Shown here piece by piece: positions 15,300-24,168 of a stretch of 64,000 nt of DNA. The position numbers and the translations under genes were made by a program. The notes beneath the pieces are model-generated. The model had not been told where the DNA came from and did not search any database. It saw only the letters and a list, made by a program, of their open reading frames with translations. This stretch comes from GCA-2729515 sp036336695 (lineage in GTDB: Bacteria; Myxococcota_A; UBA9160; SMWR01), in assembly GCA_036336695.1 (NCBI GenBank), contig JAYZFQ010000014.1, forward strand, positions 1-64,000, in the 5' to 3' direction. Each line of letters starts with the position of its first letter. The stretch's first letter is position 1.

Positions 15300-16484
15300 G
15301 TGATCGGCTACGACCCGTTTTCAGACGCGGTCATGCGGAATCCATGGCCCTTCTATGCCCGGCTCCGTGCGGAGCAGCCCGTCTTCTACAGCGAAACCTA
15401 CGACACCTGGTTCCTTTCCCGCTTCGAAGACATCTGGAACAGCACGAAAAACGACGTGTTCACGGCGGAACGCGGCGTCACTCCCGAAATGGTCCTGCTC
15501 AAGGCGCCGCCGCCTCCCGAGCCCGTGTTCTCGATGCTCGACATGCCCCGGCAGCGCGACTACCGGCGACTGCTCGTGCCGCCCTACACGAAGCGACGCG
15601 TCTCGGAGATGGAGCCGCGGATTCGCGCCATCGTGAAGGAGACGCTGGAGCCATTGCTCGCGGGCGAATCGTTCGACGTGTACGCAGACCTCGCGGACCC
15701 GGTCGCCACGCGGGTGATCGGCGAACTGATTGGGCTTCCTTCCGAGGAGGCACTGCCCCTGCGCACCCTCGTGGACACGCTCTTCCGAAGACAGCCCGGA
15801 CAGGTGGGGACCTCGCCGGATGGCGAGGAAGCGCGGACCCGACTGCTGACTCGGCTCATGGAAATCGTCGCGGAACGGGCGAAGCGCGGCGATACCGGGG
15901 GCGAAGACCACATCGCAGCCATGTTGCGGGCCGAGGTGGAAGGCCGCGCGCCGACCCACTCGATGATCGCGGCCATGGCGTTCACCATGCTGGTGACGGG
16001 AGCGGAGGTGGTGCCACTCGCCGTGGCGAACACGGCCTACTACCTGTGGCAACACCCGGATCAGCGTCGGCGCGCCGTCGCGGATCCCTCTCTGGTGACG
16101 GATGCGTTCACCGAGTCCCTGCGTTACGACCAGCCCACGAACCTGCTGGGCCGCTTCGTCGCCCGCGACGTGGAACTCGGCGGGCAACACCTGCACAGCG
16201 GCCAGGGCGTCATGTTTCTCTGGGCGTCTGGAAACCGCGACGAGCGCGAGTTCGAACGCGCCGACGAGTTCGACATCACACGCCGCCCCAGGCGCAGCCT
16301 GTCCTACGGCCACGGCATCCACAAGTGCATTGGAGAGCACCTCGGAAACCTCGAGGGGAGACTGATCCTCGAGGCGCTCCTGGCCGCTGCACCGGAGTAC
16401 GCGGTCGACACGAACGGAGCATCCCGCGCCTACAGCGAGTTCCTCCACGGCTACCGCTGCGTGCCCGTGGCTCCCGCCGGGTGA
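15300..16484 (+). CDS. Cytochrome P450
   Basis: A 394-residue soluble bacterial P450. The heme loop SYGHGIHKCIG contains the thiolate cysteine, ESLR is the ExxR of helix K, and the I-helix reads MLVTGAEVVPLA, with the acidic residue expected for oxygen activation but no adjacent threonine. It starts at GTG 15300, one base after the VOC stop, in a TetR-controlled pair. It is unrelated in type to the CYP51 in this window and looks like the broad bacterial CYP107/CYP142-like group. A terpenoid, steroid or aromatic substrate is likely from context. No ferredoxin gene is adjacent. Confidence 0.9.
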   Translation: MIGYDPFSDAVMRNPWPFYARLRAEQPVFYSETYDTWFLSRFEDIWNSTKNDVFTAERGVTPEMVLLKAPPPPEPVFSMLDMPRQRDYRRLLVPPYTKRRVSEMEPRIRAIVKETLEPLLAGESFDVYADLADPVATRVIGELIGLPSEEALPLRTLVDTLFRRQPGQVGTSPDGEEARTRLLTRLMEIVAERAKRGDTGGEDHIAAMLRAEVEGRAPTHSMIAAMAFTMLVTGAEVVPLAVANTAYYLWQHPDQRRRAVADPSLVTDAFTESLRYDQPTNLLGRFVARDVELGGQHLHSGQGVMFLWASGNRDEREFERADEFDITRRPRRSLSYGHGIHKCIGEHLGNLEGRLILEALLAAAPEYAVDTNGASRAYSEFLHGYRCVPVAPAG

Positions 16485-16488
16485 GCGC

Positions 16489-17385
16489 TCAGTCCTCTTC
16501 GCGTTGGATGGCGGCGCCGAGCCCCTGGTGGCCCCAGACGTCACCGCCCGTCAACTCCCTGTCCACCCAGTCCTCGCCCACCAGGCAGCCATCCCAGCCG
16601 ATCTCCACGTCGAAGCCCGAGGGACCTTCCATGTAGAAGGAGACGACACCGTCGTTTCGGTGACGACCGAGCGAGGAGGTGATCGTCCGCTGGTCCGCCT
16701 GGGCACGGTCGAGAGCGCGCCCGACGTCGTCCAGGGATTTGGTTTCGAACATCAGGTGCTGCAACCCGCTGAAATCTCCGAGACGCAGGAGTGCAACCGT
16801 GTGGTGGCGCGGCGTGCACCGGAGAAAGTGAATCCCCGTGTCTGGACCGAAATTCAGGTAGTCGCTCCGGCGGAAGCCGAGCACGTCTCGGTAGAAGTCG
16901 AGCGCCGGCTCGAGGTCCGGCACGTAGAGGACGACGTGCCCCATCCCCAATTCGCCAGTCACGAAACGGGATCCGTGCTCCGAGCGGAACGTCTCGCCGC
17001 GCGCGGGGCCGGAGAAGATTTCGATGCGGTGGCCGGCTGGATCGCGAAGCACGGCGAGCATTTCGACGCAGCGGGCCGCGCACTCCTCCCGGGTCCCTTC
17101 GCGAACGGCGACGCCGCGTTTCGCCCACTCCGACATCGCACCGGCCAGGGCCGCGGGGTCCAGGGCTTCGAAGCCGAGATAGCGCAGGCCGGCGGCTTCC
17201 CCGGGGTGGACCGCGAGCCGCCACGCCTGGTCGTCCATCCGGAAGAACAGCGCACCCTCGCACGCAGCCGGGGTCGGCGCCAACGCGAGCCCACACACGT
17301 CGCGGGCGAACTCACGCCAGGCCTCGGGGTCGGGCGCCGCGACGCCGACATATCCGAGACCGCCCAGGGCGAGTTCTGCCGCCAC
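16489..17385 (-). CDS. Type I extradiol ring-cleavage dioxygenase, BphC/HsaC-like
   Basis: A 298-residue two-domain VOC protein, the length of biphenyl-type catechol dioxygenases. The iron ligands fall where the family predicts: H150 (GMGHVVLYV), H210 (LQHLMFE) and E261 (GFDVEIGWDG). The active-site residues H195 (PRHHTVAL) and Y251 (SFYMEGPSG) are also present. It should cleave a catechol next to one hydroxyl using Fe(II) and oxygen, as in biphenyl or steroid A-ring degradation. GTG at 17385 is chosen because it gives the family length and first strand; the frame stays open upstream. It is convergent with the P450 and probably belongs to the same catabolic module. Confidence 0.88.
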   Translation of the reverse strand: MAAELALGGLGYVGVAAPDPEAWREFARDVCGLALAPTPAACEGALFFRMDDQAWRLAVHPGEAAGLRYLGFEALDPAALAGAMSEWAKRGVAVREGTREECAARCVEMLAVLRDPAGHRIEIFSGPARGETFRSEHGSRFVTGELGMGHVVLYVPDLEPALDFYRDVLGFRRSDYLNFGPDTGIHFLRCTPRHHTVALLRLGDFSGLQHLMFETKSLDDVGRALDRAQADQRTITSSLGRHRNDGVVSFYMEGPSGFDVEIGWDGCLVGEDWVDRELTGGDVWGHQGLGAAIQREED

Positions 17386-17437
17386 CCGGATACGGTACCA
17401 TGAGTTTCGCTTTGACCGGGCAGCGCCCGCGAGCGGC

Positions 17438-18781
17438 TCAGCTCTCCGGCGGCTCGTCGCGCGACCGGACCGCCGTCGCCGAAGCGCTCGACCGCAACCA
17501 GCGCGCCGCGTTCTCGGGGCGGCAACGTCCTTCGGGGCAGAACGCCCGGCGCAGCATGTCGGCGGCCAGCTGCGCCCCCCCGCGCCAATACAGGTCCCCG
17601 TGCACCACCACCGTGGCGACAGCGAGCGCAGGCGCATCGGCCGGCGCCACGCCCACGAACCACTCGTACTTCCCCGCCGGGTCCCGGCCCGTGAGGCTCC
17701 CGGTCTTCCCGGCAATCTTCACGTCGCCAACCATCGGGCGACCGTTCCGACGCCGGAAAGCGCTCCGCGCCGTTCCCCGGGTGGTGGTGTCCACGAGCAT
17801 CTCGCGCAGTTGCGCCGCAGTGTCCGGGTCCATGGCCTGGCGCGGCGCCTGCACCGCTGGGAGCAGGAGTTCGCGCCCCTGCCCGTCGACGACGCGCTCG
17901 ATCCAGAGCGGCGCCCGGAGTTCCCCGTGGGCGAGCGCTGCGGCGAGTTGGACGGCATGCAGCGGCGTAATCTCGGCGCCCGCAAGCCCGGCGCCGAAGC
18001 GTCCCAGGGCGAAACGGTCCTCACCGACGTCCGCGCGGCCCGCCGCGTGGGCCGGCGCGGGCGCGGAGAGCCAGCCGAAGCGCTCCACCATGGCCAGCAG
18101 CGGCCCCCCGCCCACGGCGTGAACTGCCAGCTGGGCGAAGCACTGGTTGTTGGAGGACGCCATCGCTCGCCGCAACGAGACGGTGTGCCCCTGCCGCGGT
18201 GGATCGATCCGCGCCGGAGTCAAGCGATAGGCGCTGCCGCGGTAACGGCAGGGCAGCTTCGCCTTGTCGGGCGCGGACTCGAGGGCGGCGGCGGCAGTGA
18301 CGATCTTGACCAGGGAAGCGGCGGGATAGGTGCGCGTCGGCGGAAACGCCTCCAGGTCGGTCGACGCGTAGGCAAGCAGGCGGCCGCTGTTGGGGTCCAT
18401 CACGACGATATGACCCATCTCGACCCGGCCGTTCCGGAGCGCCCGGTGCGCCTCCCGGGTCAGGGTGGCGTCGAGGGTGTACTCGACGCGCAAGGGGCCT
18501 TCGAGTTCCGGTCCGGCCCACTCGACGCTCTCGTACACCCGGCCACGAACCCCGGTTTCTCCCACCCGCCCCGCGTCGACACCGGGGGGTTGAAAGGCCT
18601 CGAGTTCCAACACGTCGCGCGTAACGGGAAGATCCGCGAAGAGCGCTGCCGGCACACCCGGCGGCGGCGCGGCGACCGGGGGCGGCTGTTCAAGGGCCCG
18701 GCCGTGGCCTGCGTCGCCCCGGCCGAACCAAACCGCCACCACGAGGCTCGCGGCACCGCACCCGGCGAGCAACGCCGCCAC
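17438..18781 (-). CDS. Penicillin-binding protein transpeptidase, small class B-like
   Basis: A membrane-anchored D,D-transpeptidase of at least 447 residues. The catalytic motifs are SxxK at 156-159 (ASLVK), SxN at 209-211 (SSNN) and KTG (IAGKTGS). A hydrophobic segment at residues 9-19 anchors it. No N-terminal dimerisation domain of PBP2/PBP3 size is present, so it is nearer to the short PbpA-like or BlaR-like transpeptidases. The start is uncertain: the GTG at 18781 has no ribosome-binding site, whereas the frame continues upstream through an arginine-rich stretch typical of a cytoplasmic leader to a CTG at 18886 preceded by GGAGGG. It acts in the periplasm on peptidoglycan peptides. Confidence 0.82.
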   Translation of the reverse strand: MAALLAGCGAASLVVAVWFGRGDAGHGRALEQPPPVAAPPPGVPAALFADLPVTRDVLELEAFQPPGVDAGRVGETGVRGRVYESVEWAGPELEGPLRVEYTLDATLTREAHRALRNGRVEMGHIVVMDPNSGRLLAYASTDLEAFPPTRTYPAASLVKIVTAAAALESAPDKAKLPCRYRGSAYRLTPARIDPPRQGHTVSLRRAMASSNNQCFAQLAVHAVGGGPLLAMVERFGWLSAPAPAHAAGRADVGEDRFALGRFGAGLAGAEITPLHAVQLAAALAHGELRAPLWIERVVDGQGRELLLPAVQAPRQAMDPDTAAQLREMLVDTTTRGTARSAFRRRNGRPMVGDVKIAGKTGSLTGRDPAGKYEWFVGVAPADAPALAVATVVVHGDLYWRGGAQLAADMLRRAFCPEGRCRPENAARWLRSSASATAVRSRDEPPES

Positions 18782-18976
18782 CGTGACTCGGCCGCGACCG
18801 GAAAGCCTGCCGCGCCGACGGCGCGCCTGGTCGCGGCGCCAGTGGCGCCGACCCCGACCGGGGTCTGCTTTCCGCGGAAGCGACAGGAAGTCCCCCCTCC
18901 CTCCGACGAGCCGGAGCGCTCAGCAAACCGCAACAATATTGAGGGGTTGACGGACGCCGGGAGGGTACGGTGTCGC

Positions 18977-19525
18977 TCAGCGCGCGACAACCCCCCGGAC
19001 CTCGGGAACCCGTTCTCGAATGCGCGCTTCGATCCCGTGCTCGAGTGTCGCCCCCGAACTCGGGCACCCGCTGCACGCACCGCGGAATGCAATTTCGACC
19101 ACCCCGTCCCGGAACCCGAGGAACGTCACATCCCCACCGTCTCGCGCAACCGCCGGCCGCACTTCTTCGTCGATCACGCGTCGGATGCGGCCGGCCAATG
19201 CCTCGTCGGCCTCGGGCGCGGGGGGCTCGAAGGCGGGTCCCACCGGGGACCGCGCTCCCTCGCGAATCGCCGCGGCCACGGGCTCCGCGAGCTCCGTCCA
19301 CGTGACATCGGCGCGCTTGGTGACGGTCACGAAGTTCGCCGCAAGAAATACACCGGTGACGCCGTCCACGGAAAAGAGGCGCTCGGCCAGGGGCGAAACG
19401 TCCTCGCCCGGAGGTGCATCGAAGTGAACCGTGACCCCGCCTTCCATCACGGAGCGCCCCAGAACCCACTTCACGCTCTCGGGGTTCGGGGTGCGTTCCG
19501 CGTGCATCCGGAGGGCGCCTTCCAT
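18977..19525 (-). CDS. Nfu-type iron-sulfur cluster carrier
   Basis: A two-domain protein. The N-terminal Nfu_N region contains TPNPESVKW and FLAANFVTVTK, and the C-terminal NifU-like region contains RPAVARDGGDV and the cluster-binding CSGC. These proteins carry 4Fe-4S clusters to target enzymes such as aconitase, which is encoded elsewhere in the window. ATG at 19525 (GTGAGG upstream) and ATG at 19507 (GGAAGG upstream) are both reasonable starts. It lies between the penicillin-binding protein and the HAD gene on the minus strand. A stand-alone Nfu with the N-domain is common in proteobacteria. Confidence 0.9.
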   Translation of the reverse strand: MEGALRMHAERTPNPESVKWVLGRSVMEGGVTVHFDAPPGEDVSPLAERLFSVDGVTGVFLAANFVTVTKRADVTWTELAEPVAAAIREGARSPVGPAFEPPAPEADEALAGRIRRVIDEEVRPAVARDGGDVTFLGFRDGVVEIAFRGACSGCPSSGATLEHGIEARIRERVPEVRGVVAR

Positions 19526-19571
19526 CCTCACAGGATAGCCGACGGCGCAACGGATCCGAGAACCGCGCGCC

Positions 19572-20372
19572 TCAGCCAGCGTCGAACAAGAGCGCGTCAG
19601 CGTCGTCGAGCGCCAGCACGAGACAGCCGAGTTCGCGAGCGCGCTCGGACTCTCGGCTGCCGTTGTATCCCCAGCCGGCCAGGGCGCAGCGCACCCCCAG
19701 GCGCTGGACTGCCTCCAGGTGGCTCACTTTGTCATCGACGAAGGTCATATCCCGCATTTCGAAGCCAAAACGCCCCTGCAAGTGCTCCAGGTGCGCGCAT
19801 TTGCTCACGCCGGTGTCCTTGTCCAGCACGCGATCTTCGGGAAACAGGTCTTCGATCCCGTAGATGCGAAGCAGTCGCCCGACGGACCCGCGGTCTTTCG
19901 CTGTTGCGATCGCCAGCACCGCATCGCCGGCTCGCCGGCGAAGCCACTCGGGGACACCCGGGTAGGCGCCCATCAGGCGCTGCCAGGCCGCGGGGTCCGC
20001 GTCGGCCATCGCGGTCCGCATTGCGTAGAACCTGCGGTGGAACGTGCGCAAACCGGCGGGGTCGCGAGCGGCCTTGTACAGATCGTAGGCCCGCTGGTCT
20101 TCGAGAACTGTGCCGGACTCGATCGCCATCAGCACCACCGCGTAGTCCTCGGCGCGGTTTCCGAGGGGCATCGACTCCAGAAAGGGTGCGTAGAGGGGGT
20201 GCGCAACCACTGCGTCCGGAAACGGCGACGCGTCTCCCCGCAACAAGCGCTCGGCAGCGCCAAACAGCGCAGTCTCTGGATGCAGGGCGCAGAACGTCCG
20301 GAGCGCAACGACGAAGGCCTCCGGTGCGCTGTCGGAGATCACGCCATCGAAGTCCAGGGCCAGCAGCTTCAC
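19572..20372 (-). CDS. HAD-superfamily hydrolase
   Basis: A 266-residue cytosolic phosphatase-like protein. HAD motif I is ALDFDGVISDS (nucleophile and acid aspartates), motif II the threonine of AIATAKD, motif III a lysine near DKDTGVSK, and motif IV DMTFVDDK. A helical cap lies between motifs I and II. The sequence is like phosphoglycolate phosphatase-type members, but a substrate cannot be assigned. GTG at 20372 puts motif I at the normal position immediately after the start. It is divergent from the acyl-CoA carboxylase gene, with 40 bases between the starts. Confidence 0.88.
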   Translation of the reverse strand: MKLLALDFDGVISDSAPEAFVVALRTFCALHPETALFGAAERLLRGDASPFPDAVVAHPLYAPFLESMPLGNRAEDYAVVLMAIESGTVLEDQRAYDLYKAARDPAGLRTFHRRFYAMRTAMADADPAAWQRLMGAYPGVPEWLRRRAGDAVLAIATAKDRGSVGRLLRIYGIEDLFPEDRVLDKDTGVSKCAHLEHLQGRFGFEMRDMTFVDDKVSHLEAVQRLGVRCALAGWGYNGSRESERARELGCLVLALDDADALLFDAG

Positions 20373-20412
20373 GCGGGCGCAGCGTAGCGAAGCGGGCGTG
20401 TAAGATGGGACG

Positions 20413-21972
20413 ATGTCGTGGAAGCCCGAGCTCGAGGAGATCGAACGCCGACGCCAGCTCGCGCTGCGCATGGGCGGGGAGGAGCGTGTCGAGCGGGCGC
20501 GCCAGGCGGGACGGCTGCCCGTTCGGGAACGCATCGATCGCCTGTTGGACACAGATTCGTTCCACGAAACGGGCGCTCTCGCCGGTCGCGCCGAGTACGA
20601 TGACGACGGGAATCTCGTGGAACTGACGCCCTCGAACTTCGTCTGCGGTCGGGGCCGCATCGAAGGGCGACCCGTCGTCGTCGGAGCCGACGATTTCACC
20701 GTCCGCGGCGGGGCAGCCGATGGCGCCGTGGGCAACAAGATGGGGTGGGCCGAGAAAGCGGCCCACGACCTTCGCCTGCCCATGGTGCGCCTGGTCGACG
20801 GCACGGGCGGTGGGGGCTCGGTGAAGCTGAACACCACGTTGCGCCGCTCCTACGTGCCCTTCAATCCGGATTGGGAGACCTCCGTCGCGCTGCTCTCTCG
20901 CGTTCCCGTCGCCGCGGCGGCGCTGGGCCCCGTGGCCGGACTCGGCGCCGCGCGGGTGGCGGCATCCCACTTCTCGGTGATGGTTCGCGGCACGAGTCAA
21001 CTCTTCGTCGCCGGTCCCCCGGTCGTTCGCCGGGCCTTCGGACAAGAAGTGGAGAAGGAAACCCTGGGCGGCTCGCACATCCACGCACGCGGCAGCGGAG
21101 CAGTGGACAACGAGGTCGAGAGTGAAGCCCAGGCCTTCGCCGAGCTGCGCCGTTTCCTGTCCTATCTACCGAGTTCGGTTTTCGAAACGCCGCCCCGCCT
21201 CGAGCCGGAGGACGATCCCGAGCGGCGCGAAGAAGCGCTGCTCTCGATCGTTCCCCGAGACCGGCGCAAACCCTACGACGTGCGCAAGCTCCTCTCCCTC
21301 GTCCTGGACGTCGGGTCTTTCTTCGAAATCGGCCGCTACTTCGGGCGGCCTCTTGTCACGGGTCTGGCCCGGCTCGACGGGGTGCCGATCGGCGTGATGG
21401 CCAACGACCCGCGCCAGCTCGCCGGCTCGATCGATGCGGCGGCCGCGGAAAAGATGACCCGGTTCGTCGACCTCTGCGACACCTTCCGCCTGCCCGTCGC
21501 GAATTTCGTGGATAACCCCGGGTTCCTGATCGGCGTCCAGGCGGAGCGGAATGGCACGATCCGTCGCGGCGTCCGGGCGCTCTCCGCCGTCTACCAGGCC
21601 GACGTGCCCTGGGTCTCCGTGATCATTCGCAAAGTGTTCGGCGTCGCTGGCGCGGGACACGGCGCACACCACCGGCTCAATCTCCGCTACGCCTGGCCCT
21701 CGGGAGAGTGGGGCTCGCTCCCCATCGAGGGCGGCGTGGAGGCGGCCTACCGGCGTCGGATCGAAGCTTCGAGCGATCCGGATGCCCTTCGCGCGGAATT
21801 GGAAGAGAACCTCGCGAGCCTGCGCTCCCCGTTCCTCACCGCGGAAGCCTTCGGCATTGAAGAGATGATCGACCCGAGGGAAACGCGTCCCCTGCTCGTC
21901 GACTGGGCACGACGGGCCTTCGCCATCGTGGCTACGGAATCGGGGCCCAAGTCTCGCGGCCTGCGCCCCTAG
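20413..21972 (+). CDS. Acyl-CoA carboxylase carboxyltransferase (beta) subunit
   Basis: A 519-residue carboxyltransferase made of two crotonase-like halves. Typical segments are the oxyanion-loop region MVRLVDGTGGGGS, the second-half MTRFVDLCDTF and the acyl-CoA site near GAGHGAHH. It transfers carboxyl from carboxybiotin to an acyl-CoA such as propionyl-, acetyl- or methylcrotonyl-CoA. No biotin carboxylase or biotin carrier gene is adjacent, so the substrate is open. The last 41 bases overlap the end of the convergent dehydrogenase gene. Confidence 0.88.
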   Translation: MSWKPELEEIERRRQLALRMGGEERVERARQAGRLPVRERIDRLLDTDSFHETGALAGRAEYDDDGNLVELTPSNFVCGRGRIEGRPVVVGADDFTVRGGAADGAVGNKMGWAEKAAHDLRLPMVRLVDGTGGGGSVKLNTTLRRSYVPFNPDWETSVALLSRVPVAAAALGPVAGLGAARVAASHFSVMVRGTSQLFVAGPPVVRRAFGQEVEKETLGGSHIHARGSGAVDNEVESEAQAFAELRRFLSYLPSSVFETPPRLEPEDDPERREEALLSIVPRDRRKPYDVRKLLSLVLDVGSFFEIGRYFGRPLVTGLARLDGVPIGVMANDPRQLAGSIDAAAAEKMTRFVDLCDTFRLPVANFVDNPGFLIGVQAERNGTIRRGVRALSAVYQADVPWVSVIIRKVFGVAGAGHGAHHRLNLRYAWPSGEWGSLPIEGGVEAAYRRRIEASSDPDALRAELEENLASLRSPFLTAEAFGIEEMIDPRETRPLLVDWARRAFAIVATESGPKSRGLRP

Positions 21973-22981
21973 CCGACTCGCCGGAGACCTCGAGCACAGC
22001 GGCTCCGCGCACGTCGCCACGCTTCAGGTCTGCAAGCGCGGTGTTCGCGGCCTCGAGCGGGTAGACCGTCGTGTGCGACCGCAGGGGAATCTCGGCGGCG
22101 AGGGCGAGCAACTCCCGCCCGTCGTCGCGCGTGTTGGCCGTGACGCTGCAGAGCGAGCGCTCCTGGAACAGGTGCGCCTCGTAATCCAGGGCCGGTACGC
22201 CCGACAGGTGAATGCCCGCAATCGCGAGGCACCCGCCCCGGTCGAGGGCAGCCAGCGCCGACGGCACCAGCTCGCCCGCCGGCGCGAAGAGTATCGCTCC
22301 GTCCAGGGGGTGCGGGGGGGATTCGAAACCGTCTCCGACCCAGGCGGCACCCAACTCCTCTGCGAGTTCACGGTGGGCACCACCTCGGGTAAACACGTAG
22401 ACCTCGCAGCCGAAATGCAGCGCCACCTGCAGGGTGATGTGCGCCGACCCGCCGAAGCCCCACAGCCCGACCCGTCCACCCCGAGACACGCGGATCGCCT
22501 TCCACGCGCGGAAACCGATGATCCCGGCGCAGAGCAGGGGCGCAACCGCGCGTGGCTCGGCGCCCTCAGGCAGGGCATACGCGAAATCCTCGTCGATCAC
22601 GGCGTGCTCCGCGTACCCGCCGTCCGCGTCCCAGCCCGTGAACTCGGGGGTGAGACAGAGATTTTCGTCACCGCGGAAGCAGAACCGGCACCTCCCGCAG
22701 GAACGCCGCAGCCAGGCGATCCCCACCCGATCCCCCAACTGGAAACGCCGTGCGGCGTCGCCCCGCGCTTCGACCCGGCCGACCACCTGGTGCCCGGGGA
22801 TAATCCCCGCGCGACGCGCCGGAAGGTCTCCCTCCACCACGTGCAGGTCGGTCCGGCAGACCCCGCAGACTTCGACCTCGACGCGGATCTCGCCAGGACC
22901 CGGAACCGGAGGTGCACACTCGACGAACTGCAGCGGCTGCGCCTCCACGGGCGCCGCCCGCGAGAGTTGCATCGCGCGCAT
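21932..22981 (-). CDS. Zinc-dependent alcohol dehydrogenase family protein
   Basis: A 349-residue medium-chain dehydrogenase. The catalytic zinc site is CGVCRTDLH with GHQVVGRVE, the structural zinc cysteines are in CGRCRFCFRGDENLC, and the NAD(P) motif is GFGGSA. FTGWDADGGYAEH is characteristic of the bacterial AdhA-like group with a conserved GGYAE. ATG at 22981 lies two bases after the stop of the DUF420 gene, so the two are co-transcribed; ATG at 22972 is an alternative. Substrate unknown. Its 3' end overlaps the convergent carboxyltransferase gene. Confidence 0.9.
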   Translation of the reverse strand: MRAMQLSRAAPVEAQPLQFVECAPPVPGPGEIRVEVEVCGVCRTDLHVVEGDLPARRAGIIPGHQVVGRVEARGDAARRFQLGDRVGIAWLRRSCGRCRFCFRGDENLCLTPEFTGWDADGGYAEHAVIDEDFAYALPEGAEPRAVAPLLCAGIIGFRAWKAIRVSRGGRVGLWGFGGSAHITLQVALHFGCEVYVFTRGGAHRELAEELGAAWVGDGFESPPHPLDGAILFAPAGELVPSALAALDRGGCLAIAGIHLSGVPALDYEAHLFQERSLCSVTANTRDDGRELLALAAEIPLRSHTTVYPLEAANTALADLKRGDVRGAAVLEVSGESARGAGRETWAPIP

Positions 22982-22983
22982 GT

Positions 22984-23457
22984 TCAGACGACGCCGGCGC
23001 GCTGGTACATGCCCCAGAGAACGAGAACCGCCGTCGAGAACCCGGCGACCGCGGCACAGACCGCGATCCAGCCGACGACACGATGCCCGCGCGCCCGTTC
23101 CGGCGCAGCCGGCGGATCGGACGGATCTCCCGTGACATTGCGCGTCGCGGCGATGGCGAGACCCCGCCGCGTCGCAACGATTCCGGCAATCAGCATGGTC
23201 AAAACGAAGGCTTCGTGGATGCGCAGCACCCACACTGCCCCGCTGCTCCAGGAGGCCATGTCCTCTCGCCCCAGGAACAACAGCTTTCCCGCGTAGGAAA
23301 GCAGGAACAGCACGACCAGCACGCCCCCGGTCAACATCAACCGGCGGTGCAGCCCGATCTCGTTGCGGCGCCGCATGCGGACGCCCGCCACGGCAAGCGA
23401 CACCACCAGGCTCATGTTCACAAGCGCTGCGGTCCAGTAGACGAGCTTGGGATCCAT
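22984..23457 (-). CDS. DUF420-like four-helix membrane protein
   Basis: A 157-residue protein with four hydrophobic segments (about residues 6-24, 41-63, 76-97 and 129-152). The early NMSLVVSLAVAG and the HRRLMLTGG loop are typical of the DUF420/YozB family, often found near heme-copper oxidase or Sco genes. The histidines H37 (GLHRRLM) and the one in RIHEAF could be cofactor or metal ligands. GGAAG precedes the ATG at 23457. It is followed at once by the zinc dehydrogenase. No function is established for the family. Confidence 0.7.
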   Translation of the reverse strand: MDPKLVYWTAALVNMSLVVSLAVAGVRMRRRNEIGLHRRLMLTGGVLVVLFLLSYAGKLLFLGREDMASWSSGAVWVLRIHEAFVLTMLIAGIVATRRGLAIAATRNVTGDPSDPPAAPERARGHRVVGWIAVCAAVAGFSTAVLVLWGMYQRAGVV

Positions 23458-23541
23458 CGCGTTAGTCTTCCACACGTTCGGAAAAACGGAACCACCACCG
23501 GATCGGCCCCGCCGAGGCCGCGTCGCGGCGTTCCCCTTGCC

Positions 23542-24162
23542 TCACCGGGGCTTCCCGGCATGGGCCGCGAGGGCCGCAGCCAGTTCGTCACTGTCCGAGA
23601 GAACCGTCGCCAGCTCCCCGAGGCAGCCCGCGAGCACCGACTCGACGGTCGTCGTCCCCGGGCGCCAGAGCACGCGTTGACTCCGCTCCGAACGGCCGCG
23701 CATCTCGTCCCAGTCTGGGCCGCCGGGACGCCCCGTGACGCGAAGCGAAAGGCCCACACGCGCCGCGACGACCCAGGCGCCGCCATCCCGGGGCGCATCC
23801 AGTCGGAACTCCAGCAGACGGGGCGCCAGGTGAGCCTGGGCGTTCTCGCGAACCACCCGGAGCCCCGCGCTCGTCAACGTCGCCTCGAGCATCCGGCGAA
23901 GTGCGCGACCCGGGGGTTCCGTCAGGTAGATGGGGCCACCCGGCTGGAACGGCGCCGCTCCCCGCTCTCCGATCGGGGCATCGGAATCGGGCACTCCCTG
24001 CATGGGTCCGATCGAAACGGCGAGGGGGGCAAGTTCCGCGAGCGGCGAAGGACGGGAAGCGGGTCCCGCTTCCGGCGCTCGCACCACGAGTTCGGAGGCG
24101 CAGCCGACCTGCACCACCAGGAGGAAACCGAGCATGCAACGCAAGGCGGCGGGACGGTTCAC
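23542..24162 (-). CDS. Predicted lipoprotein of unknown function
   Basis: A 206-residue exported protein. A short basic start is followed by a hydrophobic core (MLGFLLVVQ) and VGCAS, which looks like a lipobox with an atypical residue at -3. The mature part resembles small outer-membrane lipoproteins of YajG or DUF799 type: a threonine- and arginine-containing helix (LRRMLEATLTSAGLRVV) and a beta-rich body. GTG at 24162 lies six bases after the upstream stop; ATG at 24135 is an alternative. Function not recognised. Confidence 0.6.
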   Translation of the reverse strand: MNRPAALRCMLGFLLVVQVGCASELVVRAPEAGPASRPSPLAELAPLAVSIGPMQGVPDSDAPIGERGAAPFQPGGPIYLTEPPGRALRRMLEATLTSAGLRVVRENAQAHLAPRLLEFRLDAPRDGGAWVVAARVGLSLRVTGRPGGPDWDEMRGRSERSQRVLWRPGTTTVESVLAGCLGELATVLSDSDELAAALAAHAGKPR

Positions 24163-24168
24163 GACGAG

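Noticed and set aside
17600..20626. About 3 kb open frame on the plus strand across several minus-strand genes
   Set aside because: It runs antisense to the penicillin-binding protein, Nfu and HAD genes, is arginine and proline-rich, shows no family motif and is expected at this G+C content.
18977..21972. An intact acyl-CoA carboxylase operon
   Set aside because: Only the carboxyltransferase subunit is present; no biotin carboxylase or biotin carrier gene lies within reach.
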